Origin: Cesiribacter sp964504565
Lineage (GTDB): Bacteria; Bacteroidota; Bacteroidia; Cytophagales; Cyclobacteriaceae
Assembly (NCBI GenBank): GCA_964504565.1
Contig: CAZDEY010000006.1
Location: 186,001-250,000 of the forward strand
Direction of reading: 5' to 3'
Length of the DNA stretch: 64,000 nucleotides
The notes under the pieces were generated by a model that made no database searches, was not told the origin of the DNA, and worked only from the letters and a program-made list of their open reading frames with translations. A program made the position numbers and the translations under genes. Shown here piece after piece: positions 16,147 to 24,643 of the stretch. Each line of letters begins with the position of its first letter. Position 1 is the first letter of the stretch.

Positions 16147-18771
16147 ATGCAAGATATTAGTTTCTCTATATTCCACAGAATTAGCAATTTAGGCGTTAAA
16201 GACGACTACCCGCTAGGCAAAGCCCGCTATATACGGTTGGTAAATCAGCTGAGCATATTTGTAGCGGTAGTGGCCTTGGCTTTTGTCTTCTTTACCTACG
16301 AGGGCGAACCTAAAATTATGCGCGTTATAGAGATGCTCGCGCCTTTAATCTTAGGTTCGGTTCCTCTGCTTAACAAAGCCGGCCGGCATCACCTGGCCCG
16401 TACGGTTTTGTATATTGAAATCAATGTGTACTGTTTTTTCACTTCTCTGCTCATGGGCAGCAGTAGCGGCGAACATTTGTACTTTATCCCGGTAATATTC
16501 GGAACTGCCCTTGTCTTTGATCTTAGAAAATGGAAGCAACTTCTGTTAGTAGTTGCGGTTCCGGTTAGTTTGCTGGTGGTTTTATACTTTTCGCAGGATA
16601 TCTACGCTGCTCCTGGCCGGTCCAACAGCCTCTGGACGGCTGCCTATACCTCAAATTTAATTGTTAGCGTTTTATCCGGTTTTGTACTGGCTCTATTTTA
16701 TTATTGGATCACCTTTCAGCAGCAACGCGACCTTAAAAACGCACTTAAGCAACAAGCTGAGCTTAATAAAGCCCTAAGTGAAAAGGAACGGAGCCTTCAG
16801 CAAAACCTAAACTATTCGGATATATTGCTGGCCAACCTTAAAACCAGTAAGAACCATTTTCAGGCGCTAATACAAAATGCTGCCGATATTATCTGCATTA
16901 CCGATGAACGGGGCACTATTAAATACCTCACGCCCTCGTTTTACCGCCTTACCGGTTACACCCCGCAGGATACCCGCAACAAAACCGTGTTTGAGTTTAT
17001 TCATCCGGAAGATTTAAACCATAGTATTGAGCGGGTACAAAGCCGAATTGCCGGAACCTCAACCGAAAATACTTTTGAATTTAGGTACCGCAAGGCCGAT
17101 GGCAGCTATTTATACTTAGAAGCCAACGGTACCAACCAGCTAGACAATCCCGATATTAACGGCTTGGTAATAAATGCCCGCGATGTTACCGACAGAAGCC
17201 TATACCAGCAACAACTGGAGCGCAACGAGCGCAATATACGGTCTATACTAGAGCATAATTCCAGCGTAATCTGGATGGTAGATACCGACTACCGTCTGCT
17301 AGACTGTAACCGGGCCTTTTTACAAATGATGAAGCTAATCTACGGAAAAGAAATGCGCTGCGGCCAGCGTTTCCGGGATGTGCTGCCCGAAGAAGAACTA
17401 CCTGCCTGGCGCGAACGCTACGAAACGGCGCGTGCCGGCAATGTTGCCGAGTTTATTATAACCGTTCCCTTGCAAGGAGAAGAACAAACCTACCAACTAC
17501 GTATATACCCTATTTTTAATGAAGGTATAGTAGATCGGTTTACGATATTTGCCGAAGATATAACAGCTCAGCAGGAAGCACAGGATGCCCTGGTAAACGC
17601 TAAGGAAAAAGCGGAAGAAGCCAGTAGGCTAAAGGCTCAGTTTGTAAGTACAATCAGCCACGAGTTGCGCACCCCTATGAACGCAATTTTAGGCATGACC
17701 CACCTGCTTATGCAGGAAAGCCCCCGCCCCGACCAGAAGGAAAACCTGAGATTGTTAAAGTTTTCGGCCGAAAACATGCTGAACCTGGTAAACGATGTTC
17801 TGGATTTTAGCCGGTACGAATCGGGCCGGGTAGAGCTGGAAAAAACCTGCTTCAACGTGCTGGAATTAGCCCGGAACTTAACGGACAGTTTGCAGCCGGT
17901 AGCTAAAAAGCAACAGGTCCGCCTTAGGTTTATTTGCCTGGATAAACTTCCCGCCTACGTTTTGGGCGATCCGGCCCGGCTGGCGCAGATACTAACCAAC
18001 CTACTAAGTAATGCCCTGAAATTTAGCAGAGAAGGCGAAGTAACTTTCCATTTGGGGTTGGTTAAGAAAAATAAAAATAGCGTAATGCTAAACTTTAGTG
18101 TGCAAGATACCGGTATAGGTATTGCGGAAGATAAGCTGGAAACAATTTTTGAAAGCTTTACCCAGGCCGAGGCCAGCACTACCCGCAAATACGGCGGTAC
18201 TGGTTTAGGTTTAGCTATTACGCGCAAGCTGCTGAAAATGCACAATAGCCGTATTAACGTAGTTAGTAAACCAGGCGAAGGGTCAACCTTCTCCTTCACT
18301 ATAGAATATAAGATCGAAGAGCCAAATACTGAGATTATGATACCTAGTACTTCTGTTGATGGCATGCTTGAGGCCGAGAACATCCATTTACTTCTGATAG
18401 AGGACAACCCGCTTAACCGCTTTGTAACTGAAAAATTCCTGACCCGCTGGGGTATTAGCTTTAGCGTAGCCGAAACCGGCAACGAGGCCCTTAAGTTGCT
18501 TGAAAAGGAGGTATTTAATTTGGTTTTAATGGATCTGCAATTACCGGATATTGACGGCTACGAAATTACCCGCCGCCTGCGCACGGGCAATACCACCAAT
18601 AAACACGTGCCGGTAATGGCAATGTCCGCCTCAACCGAACCGCACATCCAGGCCAAAGCATTTGCTGCGGGCATGCAAGAGTACCTGATTAAACCGTTTA
18701 ACCCGGATAACTTCCGCCAGCGCATTCAGCAACTGGCAGTTGCAACTGATATCAATAAACTGAAAATATAA
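16147..18771 (+). CDS. Membrane-bound PAS hybrid histidine kinase
   Basis: 874 residues. The N-terminal ~200 residues contain about six hydrophobic helices (7TM-like sensor). A coiled coil follows, then PAS at about 235-350 (IICITDERGTIKYLTPSFYRLTGY with a PAC end), and a second PAS at about 360-475. HisKA has the phospho-accepting His505 in FVSTISHELRTPMNAILGM. HATPase_c follows (NLLSNALKFS, DTGIGIAEDKL, YGGTGLGLAI). A C-terminal receiver domain has the phospho-accepting Asp796 in LVLMDLQLPDIDGYEI and the Lys in LIKPF. It therefore passes phosphate internally; the next partner (an Hpt or another regulator) is not in the window. Stimulus unknown. Monogenic, with a terminator-like hairpin after it. 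Confidence 0.92.
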   Translation: MQDISFSIFHRISNLGVKDDYPLGKARYIRLVNQLSIFVAVVALAFVFFTYEGEPKIMRVIEMLAPLILGSVPLLNKAGRHHLARTVLYIEINVYCFFTSLLMGSSSGEHLYFIPVIFGTALVFDLRKWKQLLLVVAVPVSLLVVLYFSQDIYAAPGRSNSLWTAAYTSNLIVSVLSGFVLALFYYWITFQQQRDLKNALKQQAELNKALSEKERSLQQNLNYSDILLANLKTSKNHFQALIQNAADIICITDERGTIKYLTPSFYRLTGYTPQDTRNKTVFEFIHPEDLNHSIERVQSRIAGTSTENTFEFRYRKADGSYLYLEANGTNQLDNPDINGLVINARDVTDRSLYQQQLERNERNIRSILEHNSSVIWMVDTDYRLLDCNRAFLQMMKLIYGKEMRCGQRFRDVLPEEELPAWRERYETARAGNVAEFIITVPLQGEEQTYQLRIYPIFNEGIVDRFTIFAEDITAQQEAQDALVNAKEKAEEASRLKAQFVSTISHELRTPMNAILGMTHLLMQESPRPDQKENLRLLKFSAENMLNLVNDVLDFSRYESGRVELEKTCFNVLELARNLTDSLQPVAKKQQVRLRFICLDKLPAYVLGDPARLAQILTNLLSNALKFSREGEVTFHLGLVKKNKNSVMLNFSVQDTGIGIAEDKLETIFESFTQAEASTTRKYGGTGLGLAITRKLLKMHNSRINVVSKPGEGSTFSFTIEYKIEEPNTEIMIPSTSVDGMLEAENIHLLLIEDNPLNRFVTEKFLTRWGISFSVAETGNEALKLLEKEVFNLVLMDLQLPDIDGYEITRRLRTGNTTNKHVPVMAMSASTEPHIQAKAFAAGMQEYLIKPFNPDNFRQRIQQLAVATDINKLKI

Positions 18772-18803
18772 TTGCCGATTTATTCGGCCGGCTCTATACG
18801 GTA

Positions 18804-18845
18804 AGCCCTGGCTTATTCGGAATATTTTCCAAATAAACCAGGGCT
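18804..18845 (+). terminator. Hairpin after the hybrid kinase
   Basis: AGCCCTGGCTTATT pairs with AATAAACCAGGGCT (one mismatch) across a 14-nt loop, 32 bp past the stop. No strong T run follows, so it may be a repeat-type palindrome rather than an intrinsic terminator. The remainder of 18772-18986 holds no gene. Confidence 0.45.
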
Positions 18846-18986
18846 AACTTATTTGTAGTAAGCAAGAATCTTTGCAATGTTTACTCCCTAGTAATGCCTA
18901 CTTTCAGTCTAGCTATTCTGTAATTATTGTTTTAAAACCAGTACTAAAGCTATTGAACCTGGCCATAACCGCACTTTTTCACTTAC

Positions 18987-19628
18987 CTAATGGCTACGCT
19001 GTACCTTAGCCGGAACTCCCCAAGCTACACAATTAGCTGGTAAATCTTTATTTACTAAAGAAGCTGCCCCAACTACAGTATTTGAACCAATAGTGATATT
19101 CTGTACCAGCGTAGCTCCAATTCCTACGGTACTCAACCGGCCTATTGTACAATTACCGGCCAGGGTTGTCCGGGGTGCCAGGCTACTAAACTCATGCACA
19201 ACACAGTCGTGGTCTACCGATGCCGCAGTGTTTATAAGCGCGCCCCGGCCAATATTGACCCCGGCATTCACTATAGCTCCAGCCATAATTACTGTACCTT
19301 CAGCTATACTCGCCTGCTTGCTAACTATAGCTTTGGGGTGAATAATTGTAGCCGAAACCAAATCGGGTTTGGTCTTTAGCAATAAGTTAAAGACCGAAGA
19401 GCGTAGGAGGTTATCGCCTATAGCCACTACAAAACCCTCAATTTTAATTTCCAGCAGTATGCGTATAAGGTTTTCTTCGGAACCTAAAACCGGATAGCCG
19501 CAAAAGTTGGTTCCGGCCGGCAGGTTCTTATCTAACCAGCCCAGCATTCGGTACTTATTCTGCTCGTGCAGGGCATCCAGCACAACCTTGCCGTGCCCGG
19601 ATGCCCCAACTAGTACTATATTCATCAT
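18987..19628 (-). CDS. NeuD/PglD-family sugar O- or N-acyltransferase
   Basis: 213 residues. An N-terminal Rossmann-like domain (NIVLVGASGHGKVVLDAL) is joined to a left-handed beta-helix of hexapeptide repeats (IHPKAIVSKQASIAEGTVIM, NIGRGALINTAASVDHDCVV). The His in DHDC is the expected catalytic base. The ending LPANCVAWGVPAKVQ is typical of these trimers. It transfers an acyl group, usually acetyl, to an amino or hydroxyl sugar used in surface glycans. No sugar-biosynthesis neighbour, so the substrate is open. Two adjacent ATGs (19628, 19625); either may serve. Confidence 0.85.
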   Translation of the reverse strand: MMNIVLVGASGHGKVVLDALHEQNKYRMLGWLDKNLPAGTNFCGYPVLGSEENLIRILLEIKIEGFVVAIGDNLLRSSVFNLLLKTKPDLVSATIIHPKAIVSKQASIAEGTVIMAGAIVNAGVNIGRGALINTAASVDHDCVVHEFSSLAPRTTLAGNCTIGRLSTVGIGATLVQNITIGSNTVVGAASLVNKDLPANCVAWGVPAKVQRSH

Positions 19629-19675
19629 AAAAAAGGCAGCCTTTATAGCTGCCTCTAAAATAGTAAAATGATTGC

Positions 19676-20173
19676 TTAGCGGAACCGCTCAGCCGAACGA
19701 ACCAGCATTTCATCCTTGCGAATAAATCGGTTAGCTAGCATATTCAGTATCAGGGCTACCAGCGGAATGTAGAAGCCGGGCAGATAATTACCTTCACCAT
19801 CGGCAACCAGCCACTCATCGCCTCTTATACTGGCTAAAAGCACCGAAACCAAATACCCGCCAATTAGCAGCGAGTTTAGGGCATTTAGCTTAATTTGATT
19901 AAGCCGCTTCCGAAAGCTAAAAGTAGATAATATAGCTACTACCATAGATAGGCCGGCCAGTAAAGCAGCGTACCACAAACTCTCCGTACGTAGTACCTCA
20001 CCTACGGCATCATACTCAGTACCGGAAAATTTATAATGGGTAATTGCCAAATTGCTTACCCGAACAGCCTCTTCCATACCGTAACTCACTTTTTCCCAAA
20101 TGGGAAAAATAAAAGTTAAACCCATAGCTACGGCGGCCAAAAGCAGAAATATAGATTGTATACGTTGAATCAT
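19676..20173 (-). CDS. DUF4293 membrane protein
   Basis: 165 residues from ATG 20173 (IQRIQSIFLLLAAVAMGLTF, the conserved start of the family). The frame is open further upstream but that part is not family-like. Four hydrophobic helices, with a periplasmic loop after the first. DUF4293 is nearly confined to Bacteroidota and has no known function. Divergent from truA with 78 bp between starts. Confidence 0.82.
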   Translation of the reverse strand: MIQRIQSIFLLLAAVAMGLTFIFPIWEKVSYGMEEAVRVSNLAITHYKFSGTEYDAVGEVLRTESLWYAALLAGLSMVVAILSTFSFRKRLNQIKLNALNSLLIGGYLVSVLLASIRGDEWLVADGEGNYLPGFYIPLVALILNMLANRFIRKDEMLVRSAERFR

Positions 20174-20251
20174 GGTGTAGAACCTGTAAATTGCGCGCAA
20201 GGTACCAATTTTTCGGGCAATTAGCCTAGTCTCATACACACAAATCAACCT

Positions 20252-20977
20252 TTGCGCTACTTACTCAATATTACTTACAACGGCACTAATTATCACGGCT
20301 GGCAAATGCAGAATAACGCCCAGAGCGTGCAGCAAGTAGTAGAATCGGCCCTAAGCCGTTTGCTACGTCAGCCTATACGAATTACCGGCAGCGGCCGCAC
20401 CGATACCGGCGTACACGCCCGCCAGCAGCCGGCCCACTTTGATACTGAACAGGAATTAGATTGTGAGTTGATACGGTTTAGGTTAAATAAAATGCTTCCG
20501 CCGGATATAGCCATTAGTAGTTTAGCACCGGTTTCTGATGATTTTCATGCCCGGTTCAGTGCTATTCGCCGCCGCTACGCTTACCATATTTGCCGCAAAA
20601 AAGACCCGTTTCGGCAAAACCTGTGCTATGTATTTAGCAAGCCGCTAAACGTTGAAGCTATGAATGAGGCCGCCCGCTTACTGCTTAAGTGGGATGACTT
20701 TGAGTGCTTTAGTAGGGTACATACCGATGTAAAGCACTTTAGGTGCAATGTAACCGAAGCCCGCTGGCTGGAAGATGGCGATGAACTGGTATTTTATATA
20801 ACCGCCAATCGTTTTCTGCGCAATATGGTGCGGGCAATTGTAGGCACCCTGATGGACGTTGGCGAAGGAAAAACCAGTCTGGAAGAAGTTCAGCAAATAC
20901 TGGAAAGCCGCAAGCGCAGCCAGGCCGGCCGCAGCGCCCCGGCGCAGGGCTTGTACCTGATTGAAGTAGCGTATTGA
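20252..20977 (+). CDS. truA: tRNA pseudouridine(38-40) synthase TruA
   Basis: 241 residues, makes pseudouridine at positions 38-40 of tRNA anticodon stems. RYLLNITYNGTNYHGWQ at the start, catalytic Asp in GSGRTDTGVHARQ, and NRFLRNMVRAIVGTLMDVG near the C terminus. The start is TTG at 20252: an in-frame stop lies at 20222-20224, no ATG is available upstream of the conserved N terminus, and family members begin with Met-Arg-Tyr exactly here. The sequence ACCTTTG around the start resembles a -7 element by chance. Confidence 0.95.
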   Translation: MRYLLNITYNGTNYHGWQMQNNAQSVQQVVESALSRLLRQPIRITGSGRTDTGVHARQQPAHFDTEQELDCELIRFRLNKMLPPDIAISSLAPVSDDFHARFSAIRRRYAYHICRKKDPFRQNLCYVFSKPLNVEAMNEAARLLLKWDDFECFSRVHTDVKHFRCNVTEARWLEDGDELVFYITANRFLRNMVRAIVGTLMDVGEGKTSLEEVQQILESRKRSQAGRSAPAQGLYLIEVAY

Positions 20978-21054
20978 TAAAATAAAATTAGATACCGGTG
21001 TTTGAACCATACGGATGAGAGGTATAATTTTAGCGGAACCTTATCTTTCTAGTT

Positions 21055-21600
21055 ATGAAAAAATTAGCATTGGTATGCTGGGCAATAATCTTTACCTCTT
21101 CGGTATACGGCCAAGGCCCTAAACTTACCGCCGACTTAGCCATTGGTTTACATAATGATAGTAAGGTAATTGGAGCGGGCGGCTTGCTAAATTTAGCCTA
21201 TACCCGAACAAAAAGCCCGGAGTCTATTGTAAGCCACGGTCCCCGCCTGGGTATTGGTTATTTTGTTCAAGCGGCAGATGATGTGCGTGATGCCCGCTAC
21301 CTGGTAGTTCAGCCAGGCTACCAGCTTTCGGTACACATAGTAAAGGCCAGGCGCTTGGGTGTTAGCTTTAACCCCTACGCCAGCCTGGTATTTACCGCCG
21401 GCCGCAAAGAAGCAGGAGGTGAATTTCGGTTACCGGAAGAAAATTTTCGCAACTTTTATCCTACCGCCGGCCTGGACCTATCGATGGAATTTGGATCGCC
21501 GGAAGGTTGGGCATTTCGTTTGGTACCCTTAGGATTTCAATTGGGTAGTTCCGAAGCTTTAATGATTTATGCCGCCGCGGGCTTGCGGCTAAATTTGTAA
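21055..21600 (+). CDS. Secreted, probably outer-membrane beta-barrel, protein of unknown function
   Basis: 181 residues with a signal peptide (KKLALVCWAIIFTSSVYGQ). The mature part is alternating polar/hydrophobic beta strands (GAGGLLNLAYTR, LGIGYFVQA, LVVQPGYQLSVHIV, LGVSFNPYASLVFTAGRKEA) and ends in a hydrophobic strand, IYAAAGLRLNL, as in small outer-membrane barrels. No motif gives a function. It lies 77 bp after truA and 19 bp before the monooxygenase-fold gene, so the latter two may be co-transcribed. Confidence 0.65.
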   Translation: MKKLALVCWAIIFTSSVYGQGPKLTADLAIGLHNDSKVIGAGGLLNLAYTRTKSPESIVSHGPRLGIGYFVQAADDVRDARYLVVQPGYQLSVHIVKARRLGVSFNPYASLVFTAGRKEAGGEFRLPEENFRNFYPTAGLDLSMEFGSPEGWAFRLVPLGFQLGSSEALMIYAAAGLRLNL

Positions 21601-21619
21601 TACGCAAAACTTTTAAACA

Positions 21620-21916
21620 GTGGAATTACCCTATTACGCAGTAATTTTTAGTTCAATAAGAACTGAAGGAGATAAGGGCTACGAGGCTATGGCTAAGCGT
21701 ATGGTAGATTTAGCCAGCCGGCAAGAAGGTTTTCTCGGAGTTGAAAGTGCCAGGAATGAAGTAGGCATAACCGTGTCGTACTGGAGTAGCTTGGAAGCTA
21801 TTAAGGCCTGGAAAGAGAACGCTTACCACCTACTAGCCCAAGACTTAGGTAAAACTAAGTGGTATAAAAATTATAAAGTGCGCATTGCTAAGGTAGAACG
21901 GGAGTACAATTTTTGA
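21620..21916 (+). CDS. Antibiotic biosynthesis monooxygenase (ABM) fold protein
   Basis: 98 residues of the dimeric ferredoxin-like ABM family (YYAVIFSSIRTEGDKGYEAMAKRMVDLASRQEGFLGVESARNEVGITVSYWSS... pattern: strand, helix, EGFLG, WSS). Start is GTG at 21620; no ATG is available in this frame before the conserved strand. Members include heme-degrading and quinone-oxidising enzymes, and many are uncharacterised. Conserved YWSSLEAIKAWK supports the family but not a substrate. Confidence 0.82.
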   Translation: MELPYYAVIFSSIRTEGDKGYEAMAKRMVDLASRQEGFLGVESARNEVGITVSYWSSLEAIKAWKENAYHLLAQDLGKTKWYKNYKVRIAKVEREYNF

Positions 21917-21952
21917 AAAAAATTAATCATCTTCAATGGCAGCTAAACAACC

Positions 21953-22117
21953 CTACTGCCGCCTCCTCAAAAAAGGGCCAAACCGTACCACAATCCAGGC
22001 CACTAAAATCAGAATAAATACCCAGCTTGGAATTTGTCCTCTCAACAGGGTTTCGTTCAGCACCAGTAACAGCACGGCTACCAATAGAAAAATAAATGCG
22101 GTATAATTAGGCTTCAT
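21953..22117 (-). CDS. 54-residue membrane protein downstream of psd
   Basis: An ATG at 22117, 6 bp after the psd stop, opens a 54-codon frame: KPNYTAFIFLLVAVLLLVLN, a short loop (ETLLRGQIPS), then WVFILILVAWIVVRFG and the basic tail PFLRRRQ. Two transmembrane helices in a hairpin with a positively charged end. Position and spacing indicate co-transcription with psd. Family unknown to me. Confidence 0.6.
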   Translation of the reverse strand: MKPNYTAFIFLLVAVLLLVLNETLLRGQIPSWVFILILVAWIVVRFGPFLRRRQ

Positions 22118-22123
22118 GGTATC

Positions 22124-22786
22124 TTAAGCCTGAAGTTCAGCAATAACCGTACGGCCGCCTTTAGTTTTGTCGCCAATATTTACGGTTACCTTAGCATTGA
22201 CTGGCAATAAAATATCGACGCGGGAGCCAAACTTAATAAACCCAAACTCGCCGCCCTGTTCAATTTTCTGCCCTTCCTCTACGTACCAGCGAATACGGCG
22301 GGCTAAGGCACCGGCAATCTGTCGGAATAAAACCTCTACCCCGGCCTTGGTTTCTACCACTACCGTAGTACGCTCATTATCGGTGCTGCTTTTGGGGTGC
22401 CAGGCTACCAGGTATTTGCCCGGGTGGTATTTAAAATATTTAATAAGTCCGCTTACCGGGCTACGGTTTACGTGCACGTTTACCGGCGACATAAATATGC
22501 TAATCTGCTTGCGCGTTCCGTGAAAATATTCTTCTTCCTGCACATCATCAATCACTACCACTTTACCATCGGCCGGGGCCAGAATATGGGTATCGTCTTG
22601 CTTAATAGTTATGCGCGGATTACGGAAAAACTGGAGGATAAGCAGGTAAAAAATTACGCTTACAATTATAAATACTCCGTGAATTACCGGGCTACTAGGG
22701 TAGAAATAAACTACGGCCAGGTTAATGGCTAAAAGTATAATAAAAAGTACCACCAATAGGGTACGGCCTTCCTTATGTATAGTCAT
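22124..22786 (-). CDS. psd: Phosphatidylserine decarboxylase
   Basis: Converts phosphatidylserine to phosphatidylethanolamine, the main Bacteroidota phospholipid. 220 residues, the short single-domain type. Two N-terminal transmembrane segments (LLVVLFIILLAINLAVVYFY and VIHGVFIIVSVIFYLLILQFF). Then ILAPADGKVVVIDDV, FMSPVNVHVNRSPVSG and the self-cleavage site Gly-Ser in FIKFGSRVDILLP, where the serine becomes the pyruvoyl group. On the same strand as cdsA, from which gdhA and the Coq4-like gene separate it. Confidence 0.93.
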   Translation of the reverse strand: MTIHKEGRTLLVVLFIILLAINLAVVYFYPSSPVIHGVFIIVSVIFYLLILQFFRNPRITIKQDDTHILAPADGKVVVIDDVQEEEYFHGTRKQISIFMSPVNVHVNRSPVSGLIKYFKYHPGKYLVAWHPKSSTDNERTTVVVETKAGVEVLFRQIAGALARRIRWYVEEGQKIEQGGEFGFIKFGSRVDILLPVNAKVTVNIGDKTKGGRTVIAELQA

Positions 22787-22847
22787 GGTTGAAAAAAACT
22801 ACTGGGCTTGCGGCTGCAATATACGCCAAACCTTTACTTATAAACAA

Positions 22848-22879
22848 AAGGCCGGCCAACGGGTGGGTTGGCCGGCCTT
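22848..22879 (-). terminator. Strong terminator of gdhA
   Basis: AAGGCCGGCCAAC and GTTGGCCGGCCTT form a perfect 13-bp stem around a 6-nt loop, 34 bp past the gdhA stop, followed by TTGTTT on the minus strand. Confidence 0.85.
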
Positions 22880-22913
22880 ATATTTCTATAATAGCCTTAG
22901 CTAACTAATTGTT

Positions 22914-24191
22914 TTAGAAGCCACCGCGGAATTTGTACGTCTTGGCCACTTTATCAATAGCTACTATATAGGCCGCAATACGCATACTAACGTTGTATTC
23001 CTGCGAGGTGCTATACACTTTATCAAAAGCATCCTTCATAATCCTGTCGGAGCGGCGGTTAACTCGCTCGGCGGTCCACTTATAGCCCAAACGGTTTTGT
23101 ACCCACTCGAAGTAGCTTACGGTTACCCCACCGGCGTTGGCCAGAATATCGGGTACTACCATTATACCTTTATCGTTAATTATAGAGTCGGCGCGGCTAC
23201 CGGTAGGGCCGTTAGCCCCTTCTACAATAAGTTTGGCCTTAATACGATCGGCGTTTTCTACGGTAATTACATCTTCCATAGCGGCGGGCACCAGCACATC
23301 TACCTCCAGTTCCATCAGGTCTTCGGCATTAGCAAGCTTTTCACCGCCGGCAAAGCCTTCCATAGAACCCTTATTATTCATACGGTGCTCAATAGCCGCA
23401 TGAATATCCAAGCCTTTCGGATTGTAGTAAGCCCCGCTCAAATCGGATATAGCCACAATTTTAACACCCCGCTCTTCTAATAATAAAGCGGCAAAAGAGC
23501 CTACGTTACCAAAACCCTGCACCGCGCAAGTTGCCTGATACGGATTAATTTTAAGCTTCTCCATAGCTGCCAGGGCACTAACCATTACGCCACGGCCGGT
23601 AGCCTCGGTACGGCCCAGCGAGCCGCCCAGTACCAGGGGTTTACCCGTAACTACGGCGTTGGTAGTTTGGCCAACCGAACGCGAGTATTCGTCCATAAGC
23701 CAAGCCATTTCCTGCGGGCCGGTGCCCATATCGGGGGCCGGTATGTCGCGGTCGGGGCCGAATATGTCCATCATGGCTTTAGTATAGGCGCGGGTTAGGC
23801 GTTCAACCTCGCCGCTGCTCATTTGGCGCGGGTTACATTTAATACCGCCCTTAGCACCACCGTAGGGTATATCTACCACGGCGCACTTCCAGGTCATCCA
23901 GGCGGCTAGGGCCTTTACTTCGTCCAGGTGCACGCCCATATCGTAGCGGATGCCACCTTTAGAAGGGCCCAGAATAGTGGAGTGAATTACGCGGTAGCCT
24001 TCAAATACCTGAATGGTACCGTCGTCCATAGTAACCGGCAGGTTTACAATTACTTGCTTAGCCGGCGCTTTTAGTACATCATACACTTCATCGTCGAGGC
24101 CCAGGTGCTGGGCAGCCGTGTGAAACCTCGACATCATGCTTTCAAAAGGGTTCTCCTTATCTTTAATCGGAGCCGGTTCAATGTACGCCAT
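22914..24191 (-). CDS. gdhA: Glu/Leu/Phe/Val dehydrogenase (glutamate dehydrogenase type)
   Basis: 425 residues, catalyses reversible oxidative deamination of glutamate or a related amino acid. Substrate-binding and catalytic lysine in GGAKGGIKCNP, then DIPAPDMGTGPQEMAWLMD. The Rossmann domain has VQGFGNVGSFAALLLEERG, and GGVTVSYFEWVQN lies near the C terminus. The length and PAPD motif fit the hexameric GDH type found in Bacteroidota. Monocistronic with a strong terminator; 452 bp of gene-less sequence lie upstream. Confidence 0.93.
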   Translation of the reverse strand: MAYIEPAPIKDKENPFESMMSRFHTAAQHLGLDDEVYDVLKAPAKQVIVNLPVTMDDGTIQVFEGYRVIHSTILGPSKGGIRYDMGVHLDEVKALAAWMTWKCAVVDIPYGGAKGGIKCNPRQMSSGEVERLTRAYTKAMMDIFGPDRDIPAPDMGTGPQEMAWLMDEYSRSVGQTTNAVVTGKPLVLGGSLGRTEATGRGVMVSALAAMEKLKINPYQATCAVQGFGNVGSFAALLLEERGVKIVAISDLSGAYYNPKGLDIHAAIEHRMNNKGSMEGFAGGEKLANAEDLMELEVDVLVPAAMEDVITVENADRIKAKLIVEGANGPTGSRADSIINDKGIMVVPDILANAGGVTVSYFEWVQNRLGYKWTAERVNRRSDRIMKDAFDKVYSTSQEYNVSMRIAAYIVAIDKVAKTYKFRGGF

Positions 24192-24643
24192 AAAAAGTAG
24201 TGCTATATGGTTGCTGGAAGCGCGGGGCGGTAAAAGTTTCGGTGTGGCCTATGCTGTACCGGCCGCCGGGCAATCCGTTAATTTCAAGGTAAATGTAGAA
24301 AGAAGTACAGGATTTGAAAATATTTTTCCTCTAAAGGATTCAGTATAATCTTCAGTTAAACATTACCTCGCTAAAATCTTAGAAGTACAACCACCGAAAC
24401 GTTCAATCGTTTGCAGAAAGTTGGAATTAGTGAAGTGGCGAGGCGGCGAATTGGTGAGGTGTTTGGGAGACGATAGATTATGGACAATTGACTATAGAAT
24501 TCTCAGGCTGATTTTCTCGGGTGCTTTGGCCAAGGGTTTGAAACGCTATTCTCGACCTCAAGCTCAATGAGTTATTTCAGCGGATTTTAAATCCTTCAGT
24601 TTATACTTATACTTGGAAGTTGTAACTTATAAAGCAGAACAGC
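24192..24643. other. Gene-less interval before the Coq4-like gene
   Basis: No supportable gene on either strand. The first part is the gdhA leader. About 24425-24495 is low-complexity (AGTGAAGTGGCGAGGCGGCG, then the 24-bp block shared with 3162-3185). The last part is A+T rich and merges into the atypical Coq4-like gene. Confidence 0.7.
24468..24491. repeat. 24-bp exact inverted copy of 3162-3185
   Basis: Begins AGACGATAGATTATGG; identical over 24 bp to the reverse complement of 3162-3185. A looser relative (GACAATAGACAATAGACT) occurs at about 30340. Confidence 0.9.

Noticed and set aside
20225..20260. ACCTTTG at the truA start as a -7 promoter element
   Set aside because: Transcription would begin inside the conserved N terminus of TruA, and the consensus is imperfect.
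24136..24348. 70-codon plus-strand frame over the gdhA 5' end
   Set aside because: Antisense shadow of gdhA with no own features.
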